In this document: positions 16,856 to 24,302 of the stretch, one piece after another
Numbering within the stretch: position 1 is the stretch's first letter
How the letters are laid out: each line of letters opens with the position of its first letter
Assembly (NCBI RefSeq): GCF_004119455.1
Contig: NZ_NRQT01000002.1
Coordinates: forward strand, 552,695-616,694
Origin: Chryseobacterium sp. CH25
Lineage (GTDB): Bacteria > Bacteroidota > Bacteroidia > Flavobacteriales > Weeksellaceae
Direction of reading: 5' to 3'
Length of the DNA: 64,000 nucleotides
The notes under the pieces: model-generated
Seen by the model: the letters and a program-made list of their open reading frames with translations, nothing else
What the model was told of the DNA's origin: nothing
Databases searched by the model: none
Program-made: the position numbers and the translations under genes

Positions 16856-18190
16856 ATGAAGGTTACCGCACAAAACCATGATGATGTAAGTGCATTGCTT
16901 ACAGTGACATTGGAAAAATCTGACTACAAAGAAAAAGTAGAGAAGCAATTGATTAATTATGCTAAAAATGCGCAAGTTCCTGGATTCAGAAAAGGGAAAG
17001 TGCCTTTGAGTATGGTTAAAAAACAATATGAAGCAGGGATTGCATTTGAAGAAATCAACAGACAGGTTTCTGATGCTTTGAACAACTATGTTAACGAAAA
17101 CAAGTTAAGATTAGTTGGTCAACCTATTCCACAGCCAGTAAACGAATTCGATTACAATGCTGATCAGTTGGAAGTTGCTTTCGAAGTAGGATATGAGCCT
17201 GCATTTACTATAGATTTAGCTAAATATGAAGCACCTCACTACAAAGTAGAAGCTTCTGAAAAAGAAATCAGCAAGAGTATTGAAAACATGCAGAAGCGTT
17301 TCGCTGAGCAGGTTCCTCAAGATAAAATCACTAAAGATTCTTACATCGCTTTAGAAGTTTCTCAAGTTGTGGAAGAAGATGCTGAAGGAGAGCACCACCA
17401 CCACCCAAAGAACGTTACTATTACAGGAGAAAACAAAGAAGCTTTCAAATTAGTAAAAGCTTTGAAAATGGATGGATCTGTAAAAGTAACTAAAGAAACT
17501 CTTGCAGGTGATGAAGAATTAGCTAAAGAATTAGGATTCAGCAAAGAAGAAGTAGAGCACCTACACCACAATGAAATTGAAGTTAAAGTAAAAGACTTCT
17601 ATTCATTAGACTTAGCTGAACTTAACCAGGAGTTGTTCGACAAAGTATACGGAGAAGGAAACATCAAGTCTGAAGAAGAGCTTAAAGAGAAAGTTAAGAC
17701 TGAATTAGACGAGTACTTCCAACAGAATGCTGACGTTCACTTTGTGAATAAAGTATTAGAGCAGGTTACTGAAAAAGAAGAAGTAGCCCTTCCTGAAACT
17801 TTCTTAACAAAATGGTTAATGTTCTCTAACCAGAACATCCAGTCTGAAGAGCAGGCTAAAGAAATTCTTGAAGCTGAGAAAAACCAATTGAGATACCAGA
17901 TCATCGAAGGTAAATTGATGACTGATAACGAAATCAACCTTGACTATGCTGATGTATTGGCACAAGCTGAGCAGTTAGTTAAAAACCAATTGGCTATCTA
18001 CGGAATTCACCACTTAGGTGATGAGGAGATCCAAAAATATGCTGTTGAAATGTTGAAAGATCAGGAGCAAGTAAGACAAATCTCTTCTGAAGTTGCTATG
18101 GCTAAATTAAAAGATGTAATTCTTGAAAAAGCGAGCAAAAAAGAAACTAAAATTTCTCACGACGAATTTTTAGAAGAACTTAAAAAATAA
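16856..18190 (+). CDS. tig: Trigger factor (ribosome-associated chaperone)
   Basis: A 444-residue protein with the N-terminal ribosome-binding domain. The ribosome-docking signature (VPGFRKGKVP, residues 42-51) is intact, and the C-terminal helical chaperone arms follow. It binds nascent chains at the ribosome exit. The middle PPIase-like region is degenerate, as in other Flavobacteriia, and includes a His-rich insertion (GEHHHHPKN, near 179-187) and a second LHHNE. Codon usage is strongly biased, as expected of a highly expressed gene. It has its own promoter and terminator. Confidence 0.95.
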   Translation: MKVTAQNHDDVSALLTVTLEKSDYKEKVEKQLINYAKNAQVPGFRKGKVPLSMVKKQYEAGIAFEEINRQVSDALNNYVNENKLRLVGQPIPQPVNEFDYNADQLEVAFEVGYEPAFTIDLAKYEAPHYKVEASEKEISKSIENMQKRFAEQVPQDKITKDSYIALEVSQVVEEDAEGEHHHHPKNVTITGENKEAFKLVKALKMDGSVKVTKETLAGDEELAKELGFSKEEVEHLHHNEIEVKVKDFYSLDLAELNQELFDKVYGEGNIKSEEELKEKVKTELDEYFQQNADVHFVNKVLEQVTEKEEVALPETFLTKWLMFSNQNIQSEEQAKEILEAEKNQLRYQIIEGKLMTDNEINLDYADVLAQAEQLVKNQLAIYGIHHLGDEEIQKYAVEMLKDQEQVRQISSEVAMAKLKDVILEKASKKETKISHDEFLEELKK

Positions 18191-18213
18191 TTATACTCAG
18201 ATATAAATATTTC

Positions 18214-18242
18214 AAAACCGTCAATTTATTGGCGGTTTTTTT
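18214..18242 (+). terminator. Terminator of tig
   Basis: Arms AAAACCGTCAA and TTGGCGGTTTT around TTTA, then TTT. Confidence 0.85.
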
Positions 18243-18365
18243 ATGTAAAGATGTTTCCGTTTCTTCAGTCTCATAATCCTTCATCAATTATCAATCATTA
18301 CTTATTACTCATAATGTAGCCATGTCCGCCAATATTCCTATATTTACCCTTTAAACTTATTATAT

Positions 18366-19052
18366 ATGAAAAAGATCATCATTCCATTTTTCTGTGCCGT
18401 ACTTTTCTCGGTTCCGGCAGCAGCTCAGAAGAAAGATGCCGCTTCTGTAAAAACAGAGGCTGCAAAGTCAACCTTAACGGCTAAAGAGGTATTGGATAAC
18501 TACTTTAAAGCATTGGGAGGAAAAGAAAAATTAGAGGGCGTAAAAACTCTTTATATGGAAAATACCATGTCAGCTCAGGGAATGGAAATTAACATGACCA
18601 CCAGAAAAATGGGAAACAAATTTAAGTCTGTACAGTCATTGATGGGGCAACAGATGGTTCAGTTTTTCGATGGTGAAAAAGGATATTTTGATCAGATGGG
18701 AACCAAAACTGCAATTCCTGCAGATAAAGTTGCTGAACTTAAAAAAGCAAAGCCAGTGGATGCATTAGCATTTGACGGTGCTACTTTTCAGAATGTTGCA
18801 GTAGAAAAACTGGATGGTAAAGACTATAACGTACTGTCTTCTGAGAAAGGAAAATTCTATTTTGATGCTGCTACAGGACTTTTATATAAAACGCTTGCCG
18901 GAGAAGGAAATGTAACGATAAAAAGCTATATGGCTGTAGATGGCTTACAGTTCCCTGCCGATGTAGAAGCAGAAGGTGCAGGTCAGAAAGTGACTATTAA
19001 AACTACTAAGATTACAGTGAACTCCGGAGTATCGGACGCTGATTTTAAATAA
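18366..19052 (+). CDS. Secreted LolA-like/outer-membrane lipoprotein-sorting-type protein
   Basis: A 228-residue protein with a clear signal peptide (cleavage after PAAAQ). The mature region begins TAKEVLDNYFKALGGKEKLEGVKTL, a pattern common at the start of Bacteroidota periplasmic proteins with a LolA/LolB-like half-barrel or of those fused to M16 peptidases. The remainder is beta-strand-rich (MGQQMVQFFDGEKGYF, KDYNVLSSEKGKFYFD). Length is consistent with a single barrel domain. Function is unproven; it may carry lipids or lipoproteins in the periplasm. It is monocistronic. Confidence 0.6.
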   Translation: MKKIIIPFFCAVLFSVPAAAQKKDAASVKTEAAKSTLTAKEVLDNYFKALGGKEKLEGVKTLYMENTMSAQGMEINMTTRKMGNKFKSVQSLMGQQMVQFFDGEKGYFDQMGTKTAIPADKVAELKKAKPVDALAFDGATFQNVAVEKLDGKDYNVLSSEKGKFYFDAATGLLYKTLAGEGNVTIKSYMAVDGLQFPADVEAEGAGQKVTIKTTKITVNSGVSDADFK

Positions 19053-19069
19053 ATAAAGTAAGGAAACCT

Positions 19070-19086
19070 GAGGCTGGAAGTTATTG
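19070..19086. repeat. Copy of a GGCTGGAAG-type intergenic repeat
   Basis: GAGGCTGGAAGTTATTG, related to the repeat at 28096-28128 when that is read on the other strand. Confidence 0.45.
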
Positions 19087-19184
19087 AAAACAATCATTGA
19101 TTTTAGTATTATTGAGCTGGCATGACTATCAATTGCTAAAGGCTCAATAATAAACTCCATTATTTAGCTTCCATCCTTCTTACA

Positions 19185-19215
19185 TAAAAAAGCCGGAAAT
19201 CAATTTTCCGGCTTT
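19185..19215. terminator. Bidirectional terminator between the LolA-like and DUF3109 genes
   Basis: Arms AAAGCCGGAAA and TTTCCGGCTTT with A-run on one side and T-rich sequence on the other; serves converging genes. Confidence 0.85.
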
Positions 19216-19234
19216 CTCTTTTTATTCAGGTTGT

Positions 19235-19819
19235 TTATGAACCATATTCTTTCTTCCATTCATCAGCAGCTCCGCTCAGAACATCATAAAATTCTTCGCC
19301 ATACTTTCTGATTAATGGGGTCTTCAGGAATTTATACACAGGAACCTGAAGTTCTTTTCCAAGCGTACATGCATCGCTGCATACATTCCATTCATGATAA
19401 TTTAAAGCCGTAAATGAAGAGTATTCCGTAACACGGATAGGGTATAAGTGGCATGAAATAGGTTTCTGCCAGTCTACAGCACCATCTTCATACGCTTTTT
19501 CAATCCCACATTTCGTAATTCCTTTGTCATCAAAAGTTACATAAGCACATTCACGGTTTTCTACCATGGGAGTAACATACATTCCGTCGTGCGGATCGGT
19601 AGTCCATGTACCTTGCTCTTCAAGGGCTTTGATGCCTTCCTGAGTAAGATAAGGTTTGATTTTATCAAAAATACCGTCCAGTATTTCAAGCTCGTTTTTG
19701 TCCAGTGGAGCTCCTACATCACCTTCCACACAACAGGCTCCCTTACATTTGGTAAGGTTGCACACAAATTCTTCGGAAAAGATTTCCTCAGAAATCAATT
19801 TATCGTCTATCTGAATCAT
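19235..19819 (-). CDS. DUF3109 family protein (Cys-rich, putative metal binding)
   Basis: A 194-residue protein with clustered cysteines: CNLTKCKGACC near residue 20-31, then NRECAYV, TKCG, ISCHLYP and CSDACTLG. This set is typical of the DUF3109 family, related to YkgJ-type putative zinc or iron-sulfur proteins. The function is not established. The gene follows the DUF6427 gene by six bases on the same strand, so they form one transcript, ending at the bidirectional terminator. Confidence 0.85.
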   Translation of the reverse strand: MIQIDDKLISEEIFSEEFVCNLTKCKGACCVEGDVGAPLDKNELEILDGIFDKIKPYLTQEGIKALEEQGTWTTDPHDGMYVTPMVENRECAYVTFDDKGITKCGIEKAYEDGAVDWQKPISCHLYPIRVTEYSSFTALNYHEWNVCSDACTLGKELQVPVYKFLKTPLIRKYGEEFYDVLSGAADEWKKEYGS

Positions 19820-19825
19820 AATTTT

Positions 19826-20731
19826 CTAAAATAAATCAAAAAACATACCTACTTTAAAGGTAAGTAAACTTAAAATAATAAGCCATAAACCAGCTTCCTG
19901 CATCCAGTATTTGGGTAAGAATCTCATCATTCTGCTCAGAATAATACTTGAAGGAAATGCCAGAAGTAACAAATACTCATAGCTTTTATTCATATACAAA
20001 ATAATGGTAACAAGCTGAGCTAAGGAAAAGACCAACAGAAAAGTATATTTATATCTGCTTATCGGGCTTTTCTTATTATAATTTTGAAAATGGTCATACA
20101 CGGCATAAATAAGCATTAATGCCACAGGAATTAAAGGGAATAATTCCGTGTAATCTGTCACCGGTTTCATTTTTCCAAATGGAAAATAATCAATATTCCA
20201 TGAAGTAAACTGAACAAAGTACATTACAGAAAAATAACTGAATACAATCAGAATCACCCCTAAAAGGAATCTGAAAATATTTAAACCTATTTTGGCAGAC
20301 GTAGCAATCACGTGAATGATTACAAAAACAGCCATGGGCCAGGTAGTAGGAAGAAAAATAAAATTCAATGCTACTATGGCACCCACCAATACATAGGATT
20401 TCTTTCTGATATCTTCATCTGCACTGGTTAAGAGCAGGATAAGGAAAGAATTGGTTAACAGGGAAACTGCAATTCCTATGTCTAAATTACCCGGATACAG
20501 ACCAAAAATAAAAAACGTATATAAAAATAACGGAAGGTGGGTCTGATAATTAAGGGCAACACTGTGAAAACAAAAATATCCCAAAGCAATTCCCAAAAAT
20601 GTAATTCCGGCAATAATTGCTTCGTAAGTGTTGAAATTCAGTATGTTAAATATTACGACTACTAAAAGAAGACAACCAATATAAACAGGAATTGAAAAAA
20701 TATTGCTTTCTTTTGAAAGTAATTTAAACAT
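19826..20731 (-). CDS. DUF6427-like multi-spanning membrane protein
   Basis: A 301-residue protein with about nine to ten hydrophobic helices and no soluble domain. It begins MFKLLSKESNIFSIPVY. The layout matches the Flavobacteriia DUF6427 family; assignment is from memory of the family, which often adjoins a DUF6341-type protein encoded divergently, as here. No transport motif is visible. It is co-transcribed with the DUF3109 gene. Confidence 0.6.
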   Translation of the reverse strand: MFKLLSKESNIFSIPVYIGCLLLVVVIFNILNFNTYEAIIAGITFLGIALGYFCFHSVALNYQTHLPLFLYTFFIFGLYPGNLDIGIAVSLLTNSFLILLLTSADEDIRKKSYVLVGAIVALNFIFLPTTWPMAVFVIIHVIATSAKIGLNIFRFLLGVILIVFSYFSVMYFVQFTSWNIDYFPFGKMKPVTDYTELFPLIPVALMLIYAVYDHFQNYNKKSPISRYKYTFLLVFSLAQLVTIILYMNKSYEYLLLLAFPSSIILSRMMRFLPKYWMQEAGLWLIILSLLTFKVGMFFDLF

Positions 20732-20737
20732 TTTTTA

Positions 20738-20745
20738 TAAATTTG
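20738..20745 (+). promoter_or_regulatory. -7 promoter box of the DUF6341-like gene
   Basis: TAAATTTG with a TTTG at 20712-20715 as a possible -33 element (22-base spacer). Confidence 0.6.
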
Positions 20746-20773
20746 TACAAAGTTAATTTAAAAAAGGAAAATA

Positions 20774-21007
20774 ATGACGTCTTTCTTTCTATTCTTAAGC
20801 AAAGTTTTCAAATCGAGTTTCGCATTCTTTGATACTTTCGGAAATGTTTTAAACTGGATTCTATTTATAGTTTGCTGTGTATTATTCACTTATTGGTGCT
20901 ACGTACTGGTTGTAACACTAGGTGGTGACAAAGATAAAGACTATTATTCTCCAACGGAAGGTAAGCACCCTTACTACGATCCGAATATCTACAAAAAAGA
21001 AGGTTAA
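20774..21007 (+). CDS. DUF6341-like small membrane protein, 77 aa
   Basis: A short protein with one or two hydrophobic segments (residues 1-20 and 27-48) and a polar, Tyr-rich C-terminus (DYYSPTEGKHPYYDPNIY). The size and pattern fit the flavobacterial DUF6341 family. It is transcribed divergently from the DUF6427-like gene. Role is unknown. Confidence 0.65.
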   Translation: MTSFFLFLSKVFKSSFAFFDTFGNVLNWILFIVCCVLFTYWCYVLVVTLGGDKDKDYYSPTEGKHPYYDPNIYKKEG

Positions 21008-21025
21008 TTAATTGGTTATATAGTA

Positions 21026-21063
21026 AAAAACCGATCAAATAATTTATTTGATCGGTTTTTTTA
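21026..21063. terminator. Strong bidirectional terminator
   Basis: Fifteen-base perfect arms (AAAAACCGATCAAAT and complement) with A- and T-runs, between the converging DUF6341-like and universal stress genes. Confidence 0.9.
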
Positions 21064-21089
21064 TTACTAACGATTAAAATTTTATTTAC

Positions 21090-21527
21090 TTAGTCGTGGA
21101 TAGGAAGTACTAAAACCGGGATATTCGAACTCTTTGTAAGTCCTTTGGTAAGACTTCCTACAAATACATCATAAATTCCGCTTCTTCCGTGTGATCCCAT
21201 TACGATATAATCAGCATTTTTTGCTTTGGCATATTCAAGGATAATATCTTTTGCCAGTCCCTGTTTTAAAAGATGCTCACAATCGATATCATGGGCAATG
21301 ATTCTTTGCTCAATTTTATTAAGCTGAACCAATTCTTCCCTGATTTCATTCGCTTCTACCTCAGGAAAATATTGAAATCCCATATCACCAATCGCAAATC
21401 CGATATCTGATGGTGCAACATGGATCAGGTAAATTCTACCATTAAGTTGTTTTGCAAATTTTATGGCACCGTCCACCAATTGGTCTGTTTTGTCCCCAAA
21501 ATCTACGGGCAATACAATATTTATCAT
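21090..21527 (-). CDS. Universal stress protein, UspA family
   Basis: A 145-residue single-domain protein. The ATP-binding signature G-x2-G-x9-G-[ST] is visible as MGSHGRSGIYDVFVGS near residues 110-125, with the Asp of the first strand in VLPVDFGD. Such proteins act in the cytosol under stress or growth arrest by unclear means. It ends at the shared hairpin. Confidence 0.9.
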   Translation of the reverse strand: MINIVLPVDFGDKTDQLVDGAIKFAKQLNGRIYLIHVAPSDIGFAIGDMGFQYFPEVEANEIREELVQLNKIEQRIIAHDIDCEHLLKQGLAKDIILEYAKAKNADYIVMGSHGRSGIYDVFVGSLTKGLTKSSNIPVLVLPIHD

Positions 21528-21586
21528 AACCTTTCATTTTGTTACCTAAAGATAAGAAAAATTTACCAGACTTTTATGTTAAATAC

Positions 21587-22192
21587 TTATAATATTCGGA
21601 TATCAAGCACTTTTTCTTCTTCAAGGTAAGCTTCCAGAATATCATTTTCCTCTACTTTTCCAACTCCTTTTGGAGTACCTGTATAAATAAGGTCACCTAC
21701 TCTTAAAGTGAAATATTGAGAAGCAAAAGCAATAATATCATCAAAATGGAACAACATATCTTTTGTATTTCCATCCTGAACTTTCTCTTTGTTTTTCAGA
21801 AGGGAAAAAGAAAGGGTGTTAAGGTCAAAATTCTCTTTTTTAAAGAAACTTCCCACTACTGCAGAACCATCAAATCCTTTAGCAAGCTCCCATGGCAGTC
21901 CTTTAGACTTCAATTCACTCTGAAGGTCTCTGGCTGTGAAATCAATTCCTAAGCTCAATTCTTCGTAGTGTTTGTGAGCTGTTTCCTTTTGAATGTATTT
22001 TCCACCTTTAGATATTTTGATCACCACTTCCAGTTCATAGTGGATATCATTTGAGAATTCTGGGATATAAAAATCATTTCCCTTTAAAACTGCTGTATCT
22101 GGTTTCATGAAAATAACAGGGTTCTCCGGAATCTCGTTTCCTAATTCTTTAGCATGTTCACTGTAGTTTCTTCCTATGCAGATGATTTTCAT
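21587..22192 (-). CDS. Fumarylacetoacetate hydrolase family protein
   Basis: A 201-residue FAH-fold protein starting MKIICIGRNYSEHAKEL. It has the IGRNY motif (6-10), FMKPDTA near 29, the YELEVVIKI acidic metal ligands near 52, the DFTARDLQ block near 83 and a TGTPKGVG segment near 168-175. It matches short acylpyruvase/YcgM-like members that split oxaloacetate or acylpyruvates. The exact substrate is not evident. It is the last gene of a minus-strand run with the DUF2007 and exonuclease genes, though an 81-base gap precedes it. Confidence 0.85.
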   Translation of the reverse strand: MKIICIGRNYSEHAKELGNEIPENPVIFMKPDTAVLKGNDFYIPEFSNDIHYELEVVIKISKGGKYIQKETAHKHYEELSLGIDFTARDLQSELKSKGLPWELAKGFDGSAVVGSFFKKENFDLNTLSFSLLKNKEKVQDGNTKDMLFHFDDIIAFASQYFTLRVGDLIYTGTPKGVGKVEENDILEAYLEEEKVLDIRIL

Positions 22193-22206
22193 AACTCTTT
22201 ATTTGT

Positions 22207-22245
22207 TTTCGGATTGCATCATTGTAAAAACGAAGCAATCTTCTG
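22207..22245. repeat. Divergent attgcgaacgaagtgaagcaatct-type repeat
   Basis: GCATCATTGTAAAAACGAAGCAATCTT resembles the repeat at 51968-51996 with several changes; it lies in the 81-base gap before the FAH gene. Confidence 0.3.
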
Positions 22246-22273
22246 ATTAATGTAATTATTTTATTTTTAGTTC

Positions 22274-22675
22274 TTATTCGTGAGTAAATTCATTCCCACA
22301 ATAGTAACACACAAACTTATGACTTGTGAGAAACGAGATTCCAAAAAAGCTGGTGGCTCTGTCGTCTCTGTAGATATGATTGGAACTGCATTTTGGACAC
22401 ACGAAATCAAATTCAGGGTTTTCGATGGTGCGTTCTACTTCTAATGAGTACTGTTCATTATCTTTATAATCCTGCAGAATTTGTTTTGCCTTTTCCAGAT
22501 CCTCTTCAAAAACCTGGAGCTGAATTCCGCCTACAGCCTGAGAAAGCAGCCAATCCGACTGAATAAGCTGTTCATTCGCAATGAAACTGTTAATTCCGTT
22601 TTCAGACAGAATCTGTTTGTCCCTGTTAGCTTCCAGGGCTGTTTCATAAAATTTAAAACGAACCAGATCAGACAT
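22274..22675 (-). CDS. DUF2007 domain protein with C-terminal zinc ribbon
   Basis: A 133-residue protein. Residues 1-75 (VRFKFYETALEANRDKQIL ... QLQVFEEDLEKAKQIL) fit the DUF2007 putative signal-transducing domain. Residues 92-130 hold two Cys pairs, CPKC and CYYC, which form a zinc ribbon. The start lies two bases after the exonuclease stop, so the two are translated from one message. Role is unknown. Confidence 0.8.
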   Translation of the reverse strand: MSDLVRFKFYETALEANRDKQILSENGINSFIANEQLIQSDWLLSQAVGGIQLQVFEEDLEKAKQILQDYKDNEQYSLEVERTIENPEFDFVCPKCSSNHIYRDDRATSFFGISFLTSHKFVCYYCGNEFTHE

Positions 22676-22677
22676 AT

Positions 22678-23442
22678 TTAAAATCTGCTTGACAGTTGAA
22701 TTTTAGTAAATACCTTCTTTGTGTATAACGGAAAGTCTGCATTCTGAAGCCACCCGAAATATCCAAGATCCTTCTGGAAGACAGCTTTTACGCCTTGTCC
22801 CTTATATTTTCCAAAATTGAATACCTCTTCCTGTTTATCATTATATCCGATAAACCCTGCAAGGTCTGCATTTTTATTATGGAAAGTAAACTCACTTAAT
22901 GGAGCAACTTCATTCGGAATATCATCATATTTTCCAACCTGAGCATCCAGAACTTCAAAAGTAGCCATTACATCAGCTTCTGCAGAGTGCGCATTTTCCA
23001 ATGTCTTACCACAGTAAAACTGATAAGCAGCTCCAAGATTTCTAGGCTCTTTCTTGTGGAAAATAGTCTGAGCATCTACCAATTTGAATTTACTAAGGTC
23101 AAAATCCATTCCTACTCTCAGCAGTTCTTCGGCTAAAAGAGGAACATCAAATCTGTTGGAATTAAAACCACCCAGATCAGTACCGGTAATCATTTCCATT
23201 ACTTTAGAAGCAATATCTCTGAAGGTAGGAGCATCTTTTACATCCTCATCATAAATTCCGTGAATTTCACTGCTTTCTTTTGGAATCGGCATTTCAGGAT
23301 TTACCTTCCATGTTTTACTTTCTCTTGAGGCATCCGGGTTTACTTTTAAGATACAGATTTCAACAATTCTGTCTTTTCCAATGTTCGTTCCTGTAGTTTC
23401 AAGATCAAAAATACAAAGGGGTTTATGGAGTTTTAAGTTCAT
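22678..23442 (-). CDS. DnaQ-like 3'-5' exonuclease
   Basis: A 254-residue DEDDh exonuclease. Exo I is FDLETTG (Asp 13, Glu 15), Exo II lies at GGFNSNRFDVPLL (about 94-106) and Exo III is HSAEADV. The C-terminal part (FGKYKGQGVKAVF ... LGYFGWLQNADFP) matches the extension seen in exonuclease X-like proteins of Bacteroidota. It removes 3' nucleotides from DNA or RNA in repair or proofreading. It is the first gene of an operon with the DUF2007 gene. It is not a full polymerase III epsilon with a clamp motif. Confidence 0.88.
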   Translation of the reverse strand: MNLKLHKPLCIFDLETTGTNIGKDRIVEICILKVNPDASRESKTWKVNPEMPIPKESSEIHGIYDEDVKDAPTFRDIASKVMEMITGTDLGGFNSNRFDVPLLAEELLRVGMDFDLSKFKLVDAQTIFHKKEPRNLGAAYQFYCGKTLENAHSAEADVMATFEVLDAQVGKYDDIPNEVAPLSEFTFHNKNADLAGFIGYNDKQEEVFNFGKYKGQGVKAVFQKDLGYFGWLQNADFPLYTKKVFTKIQLSSRF

Positions 23443-23499
23443 ATTGCTTATTAATAATTTGAAAATGTGTTAATTTGAAAATAAGAAATCCTTTGATTC

Positions 23500-24213
23500 C
23501 TATTTTAATTGTTTTTGAAAAATAAGGGATATTAACATATAATAGATCACCAGCATCGGAATCCCTACAGTCTTGAAGATAGTAAGAATAGCAATTCCAC
23601 CTACCAATAATACTACTTTTGGATAGTTGTCTTTTAATGCTTTGGATTTAAATTTCATTGCCATCATTTTGATAGGGCTGATGAGAAGCCATGAAGTAAG
23701 GAATGAAAGAATGATAAGCAGCAATGCATTATCAAACAGGAAGCTGAATGCTCCGGTTTCCTTGAAAGCATAGTATAATCCAAATAAAAGAACTGTGTTG
23801 GTTGGAGTATTTAATCCTTTAAAATAATATCTCTGTTCCTCATCAAGATTGAAAATAGCAAGTCTTAAACAAGAGAAAACAGTTACAACCAGACCAAGAT
23901 ATTTAATTTCAAATGGTAAATGAAGCCCAAGAAGTTCAGTTCCGAATGGTTCAAGAGCTTTATACATGGTAAGTCCCGGAATAACGCCAAAACTCACCAT
24001 ATCCGCAAGAGAATCAAGCTGAAGTCCCAGATTGGAGTTTGATTTTAAGGCTCTGGCTACAAATCCGTCAAAAAAATCAAAAATGGAGGAGAGGATAAGG
24101 CATATTGCCGTAGTTTGATAGTCTCCTAAAATAAGATGTATTGCACCCACACAGCCTGCAAATAGATTAGCCAGGGTCAAGGCATTAGCCAGATTATTCT
24201 TTATAAAATCCAT
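23500..24213 (-). CDS. pssA: CDP-diacylglycerol-serine O-phosphatidyltransferase
   Basis: A 237-residue membrane protein with about seven helices. The CDP-alcohol phosphatidyltransferase motif D-G-x2-A-R-x8-G-x3-D-x3-D is complete: DG at 49-50, AR at 53-54, G63, D67, D71. PssA makes phosphatidylserine, the precursor of phosphatidylethanolamine, in the inner membrane. The sequence fits subclass II PssA of Bacteroidota better than PgsA. The -7 box lies five bases before ATG, so the mRNA may be leaderless. Confidence 0.88.
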   Translation of the reverse strand: MDFIKNNLANALTLANLFAGCVGAIHLILGDYQTTAICLILSSIFDFFDGFVARALKSNSNLGLQLDSLADMVSFGVIPGLTMYKALEPFGTELLGLHLPFEIKYLGLVVTVFSCLRLAIFNLDEEQRYYFKGLNTPTNTVLLFGLYYAFKETGAFSFLFDNALLLIILSFLTSWLLISPIKMMAMKFKSKALKDNYPKVVLLVGGIAILTIFKTVGIPMLVIYYMLISLIFQKQLK

Positions 24214-24218
24214 AAGTA

Positions 24219-24226
24219 CAAAATTA
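24219..24226 (-). promoter_or_regulatory. -7 promoter box of pssA
   Basis: TAATTTTG on the minus strand, five bases before ATG 24213; implies a leaderless transcript. Confidence 0.6.
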
Positions 24227-24290
24227 CAGTTTTTAAAAATTCTATCTCAAAATAATATGTACTAAAAAACGCAATAAAATGATTTTGATG

Positions 24291-24298
24291 TAAATTTG
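24291..24298 (+). promoter_or_regulatory. -7 promoter box of the LTA-synthase-like gene
   Basis: TAAATTTG followed by CCCC and ATG; leaderless configuration. Confidence 0.65.
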
Positions 24299-24302
24299 CC
24301 CC

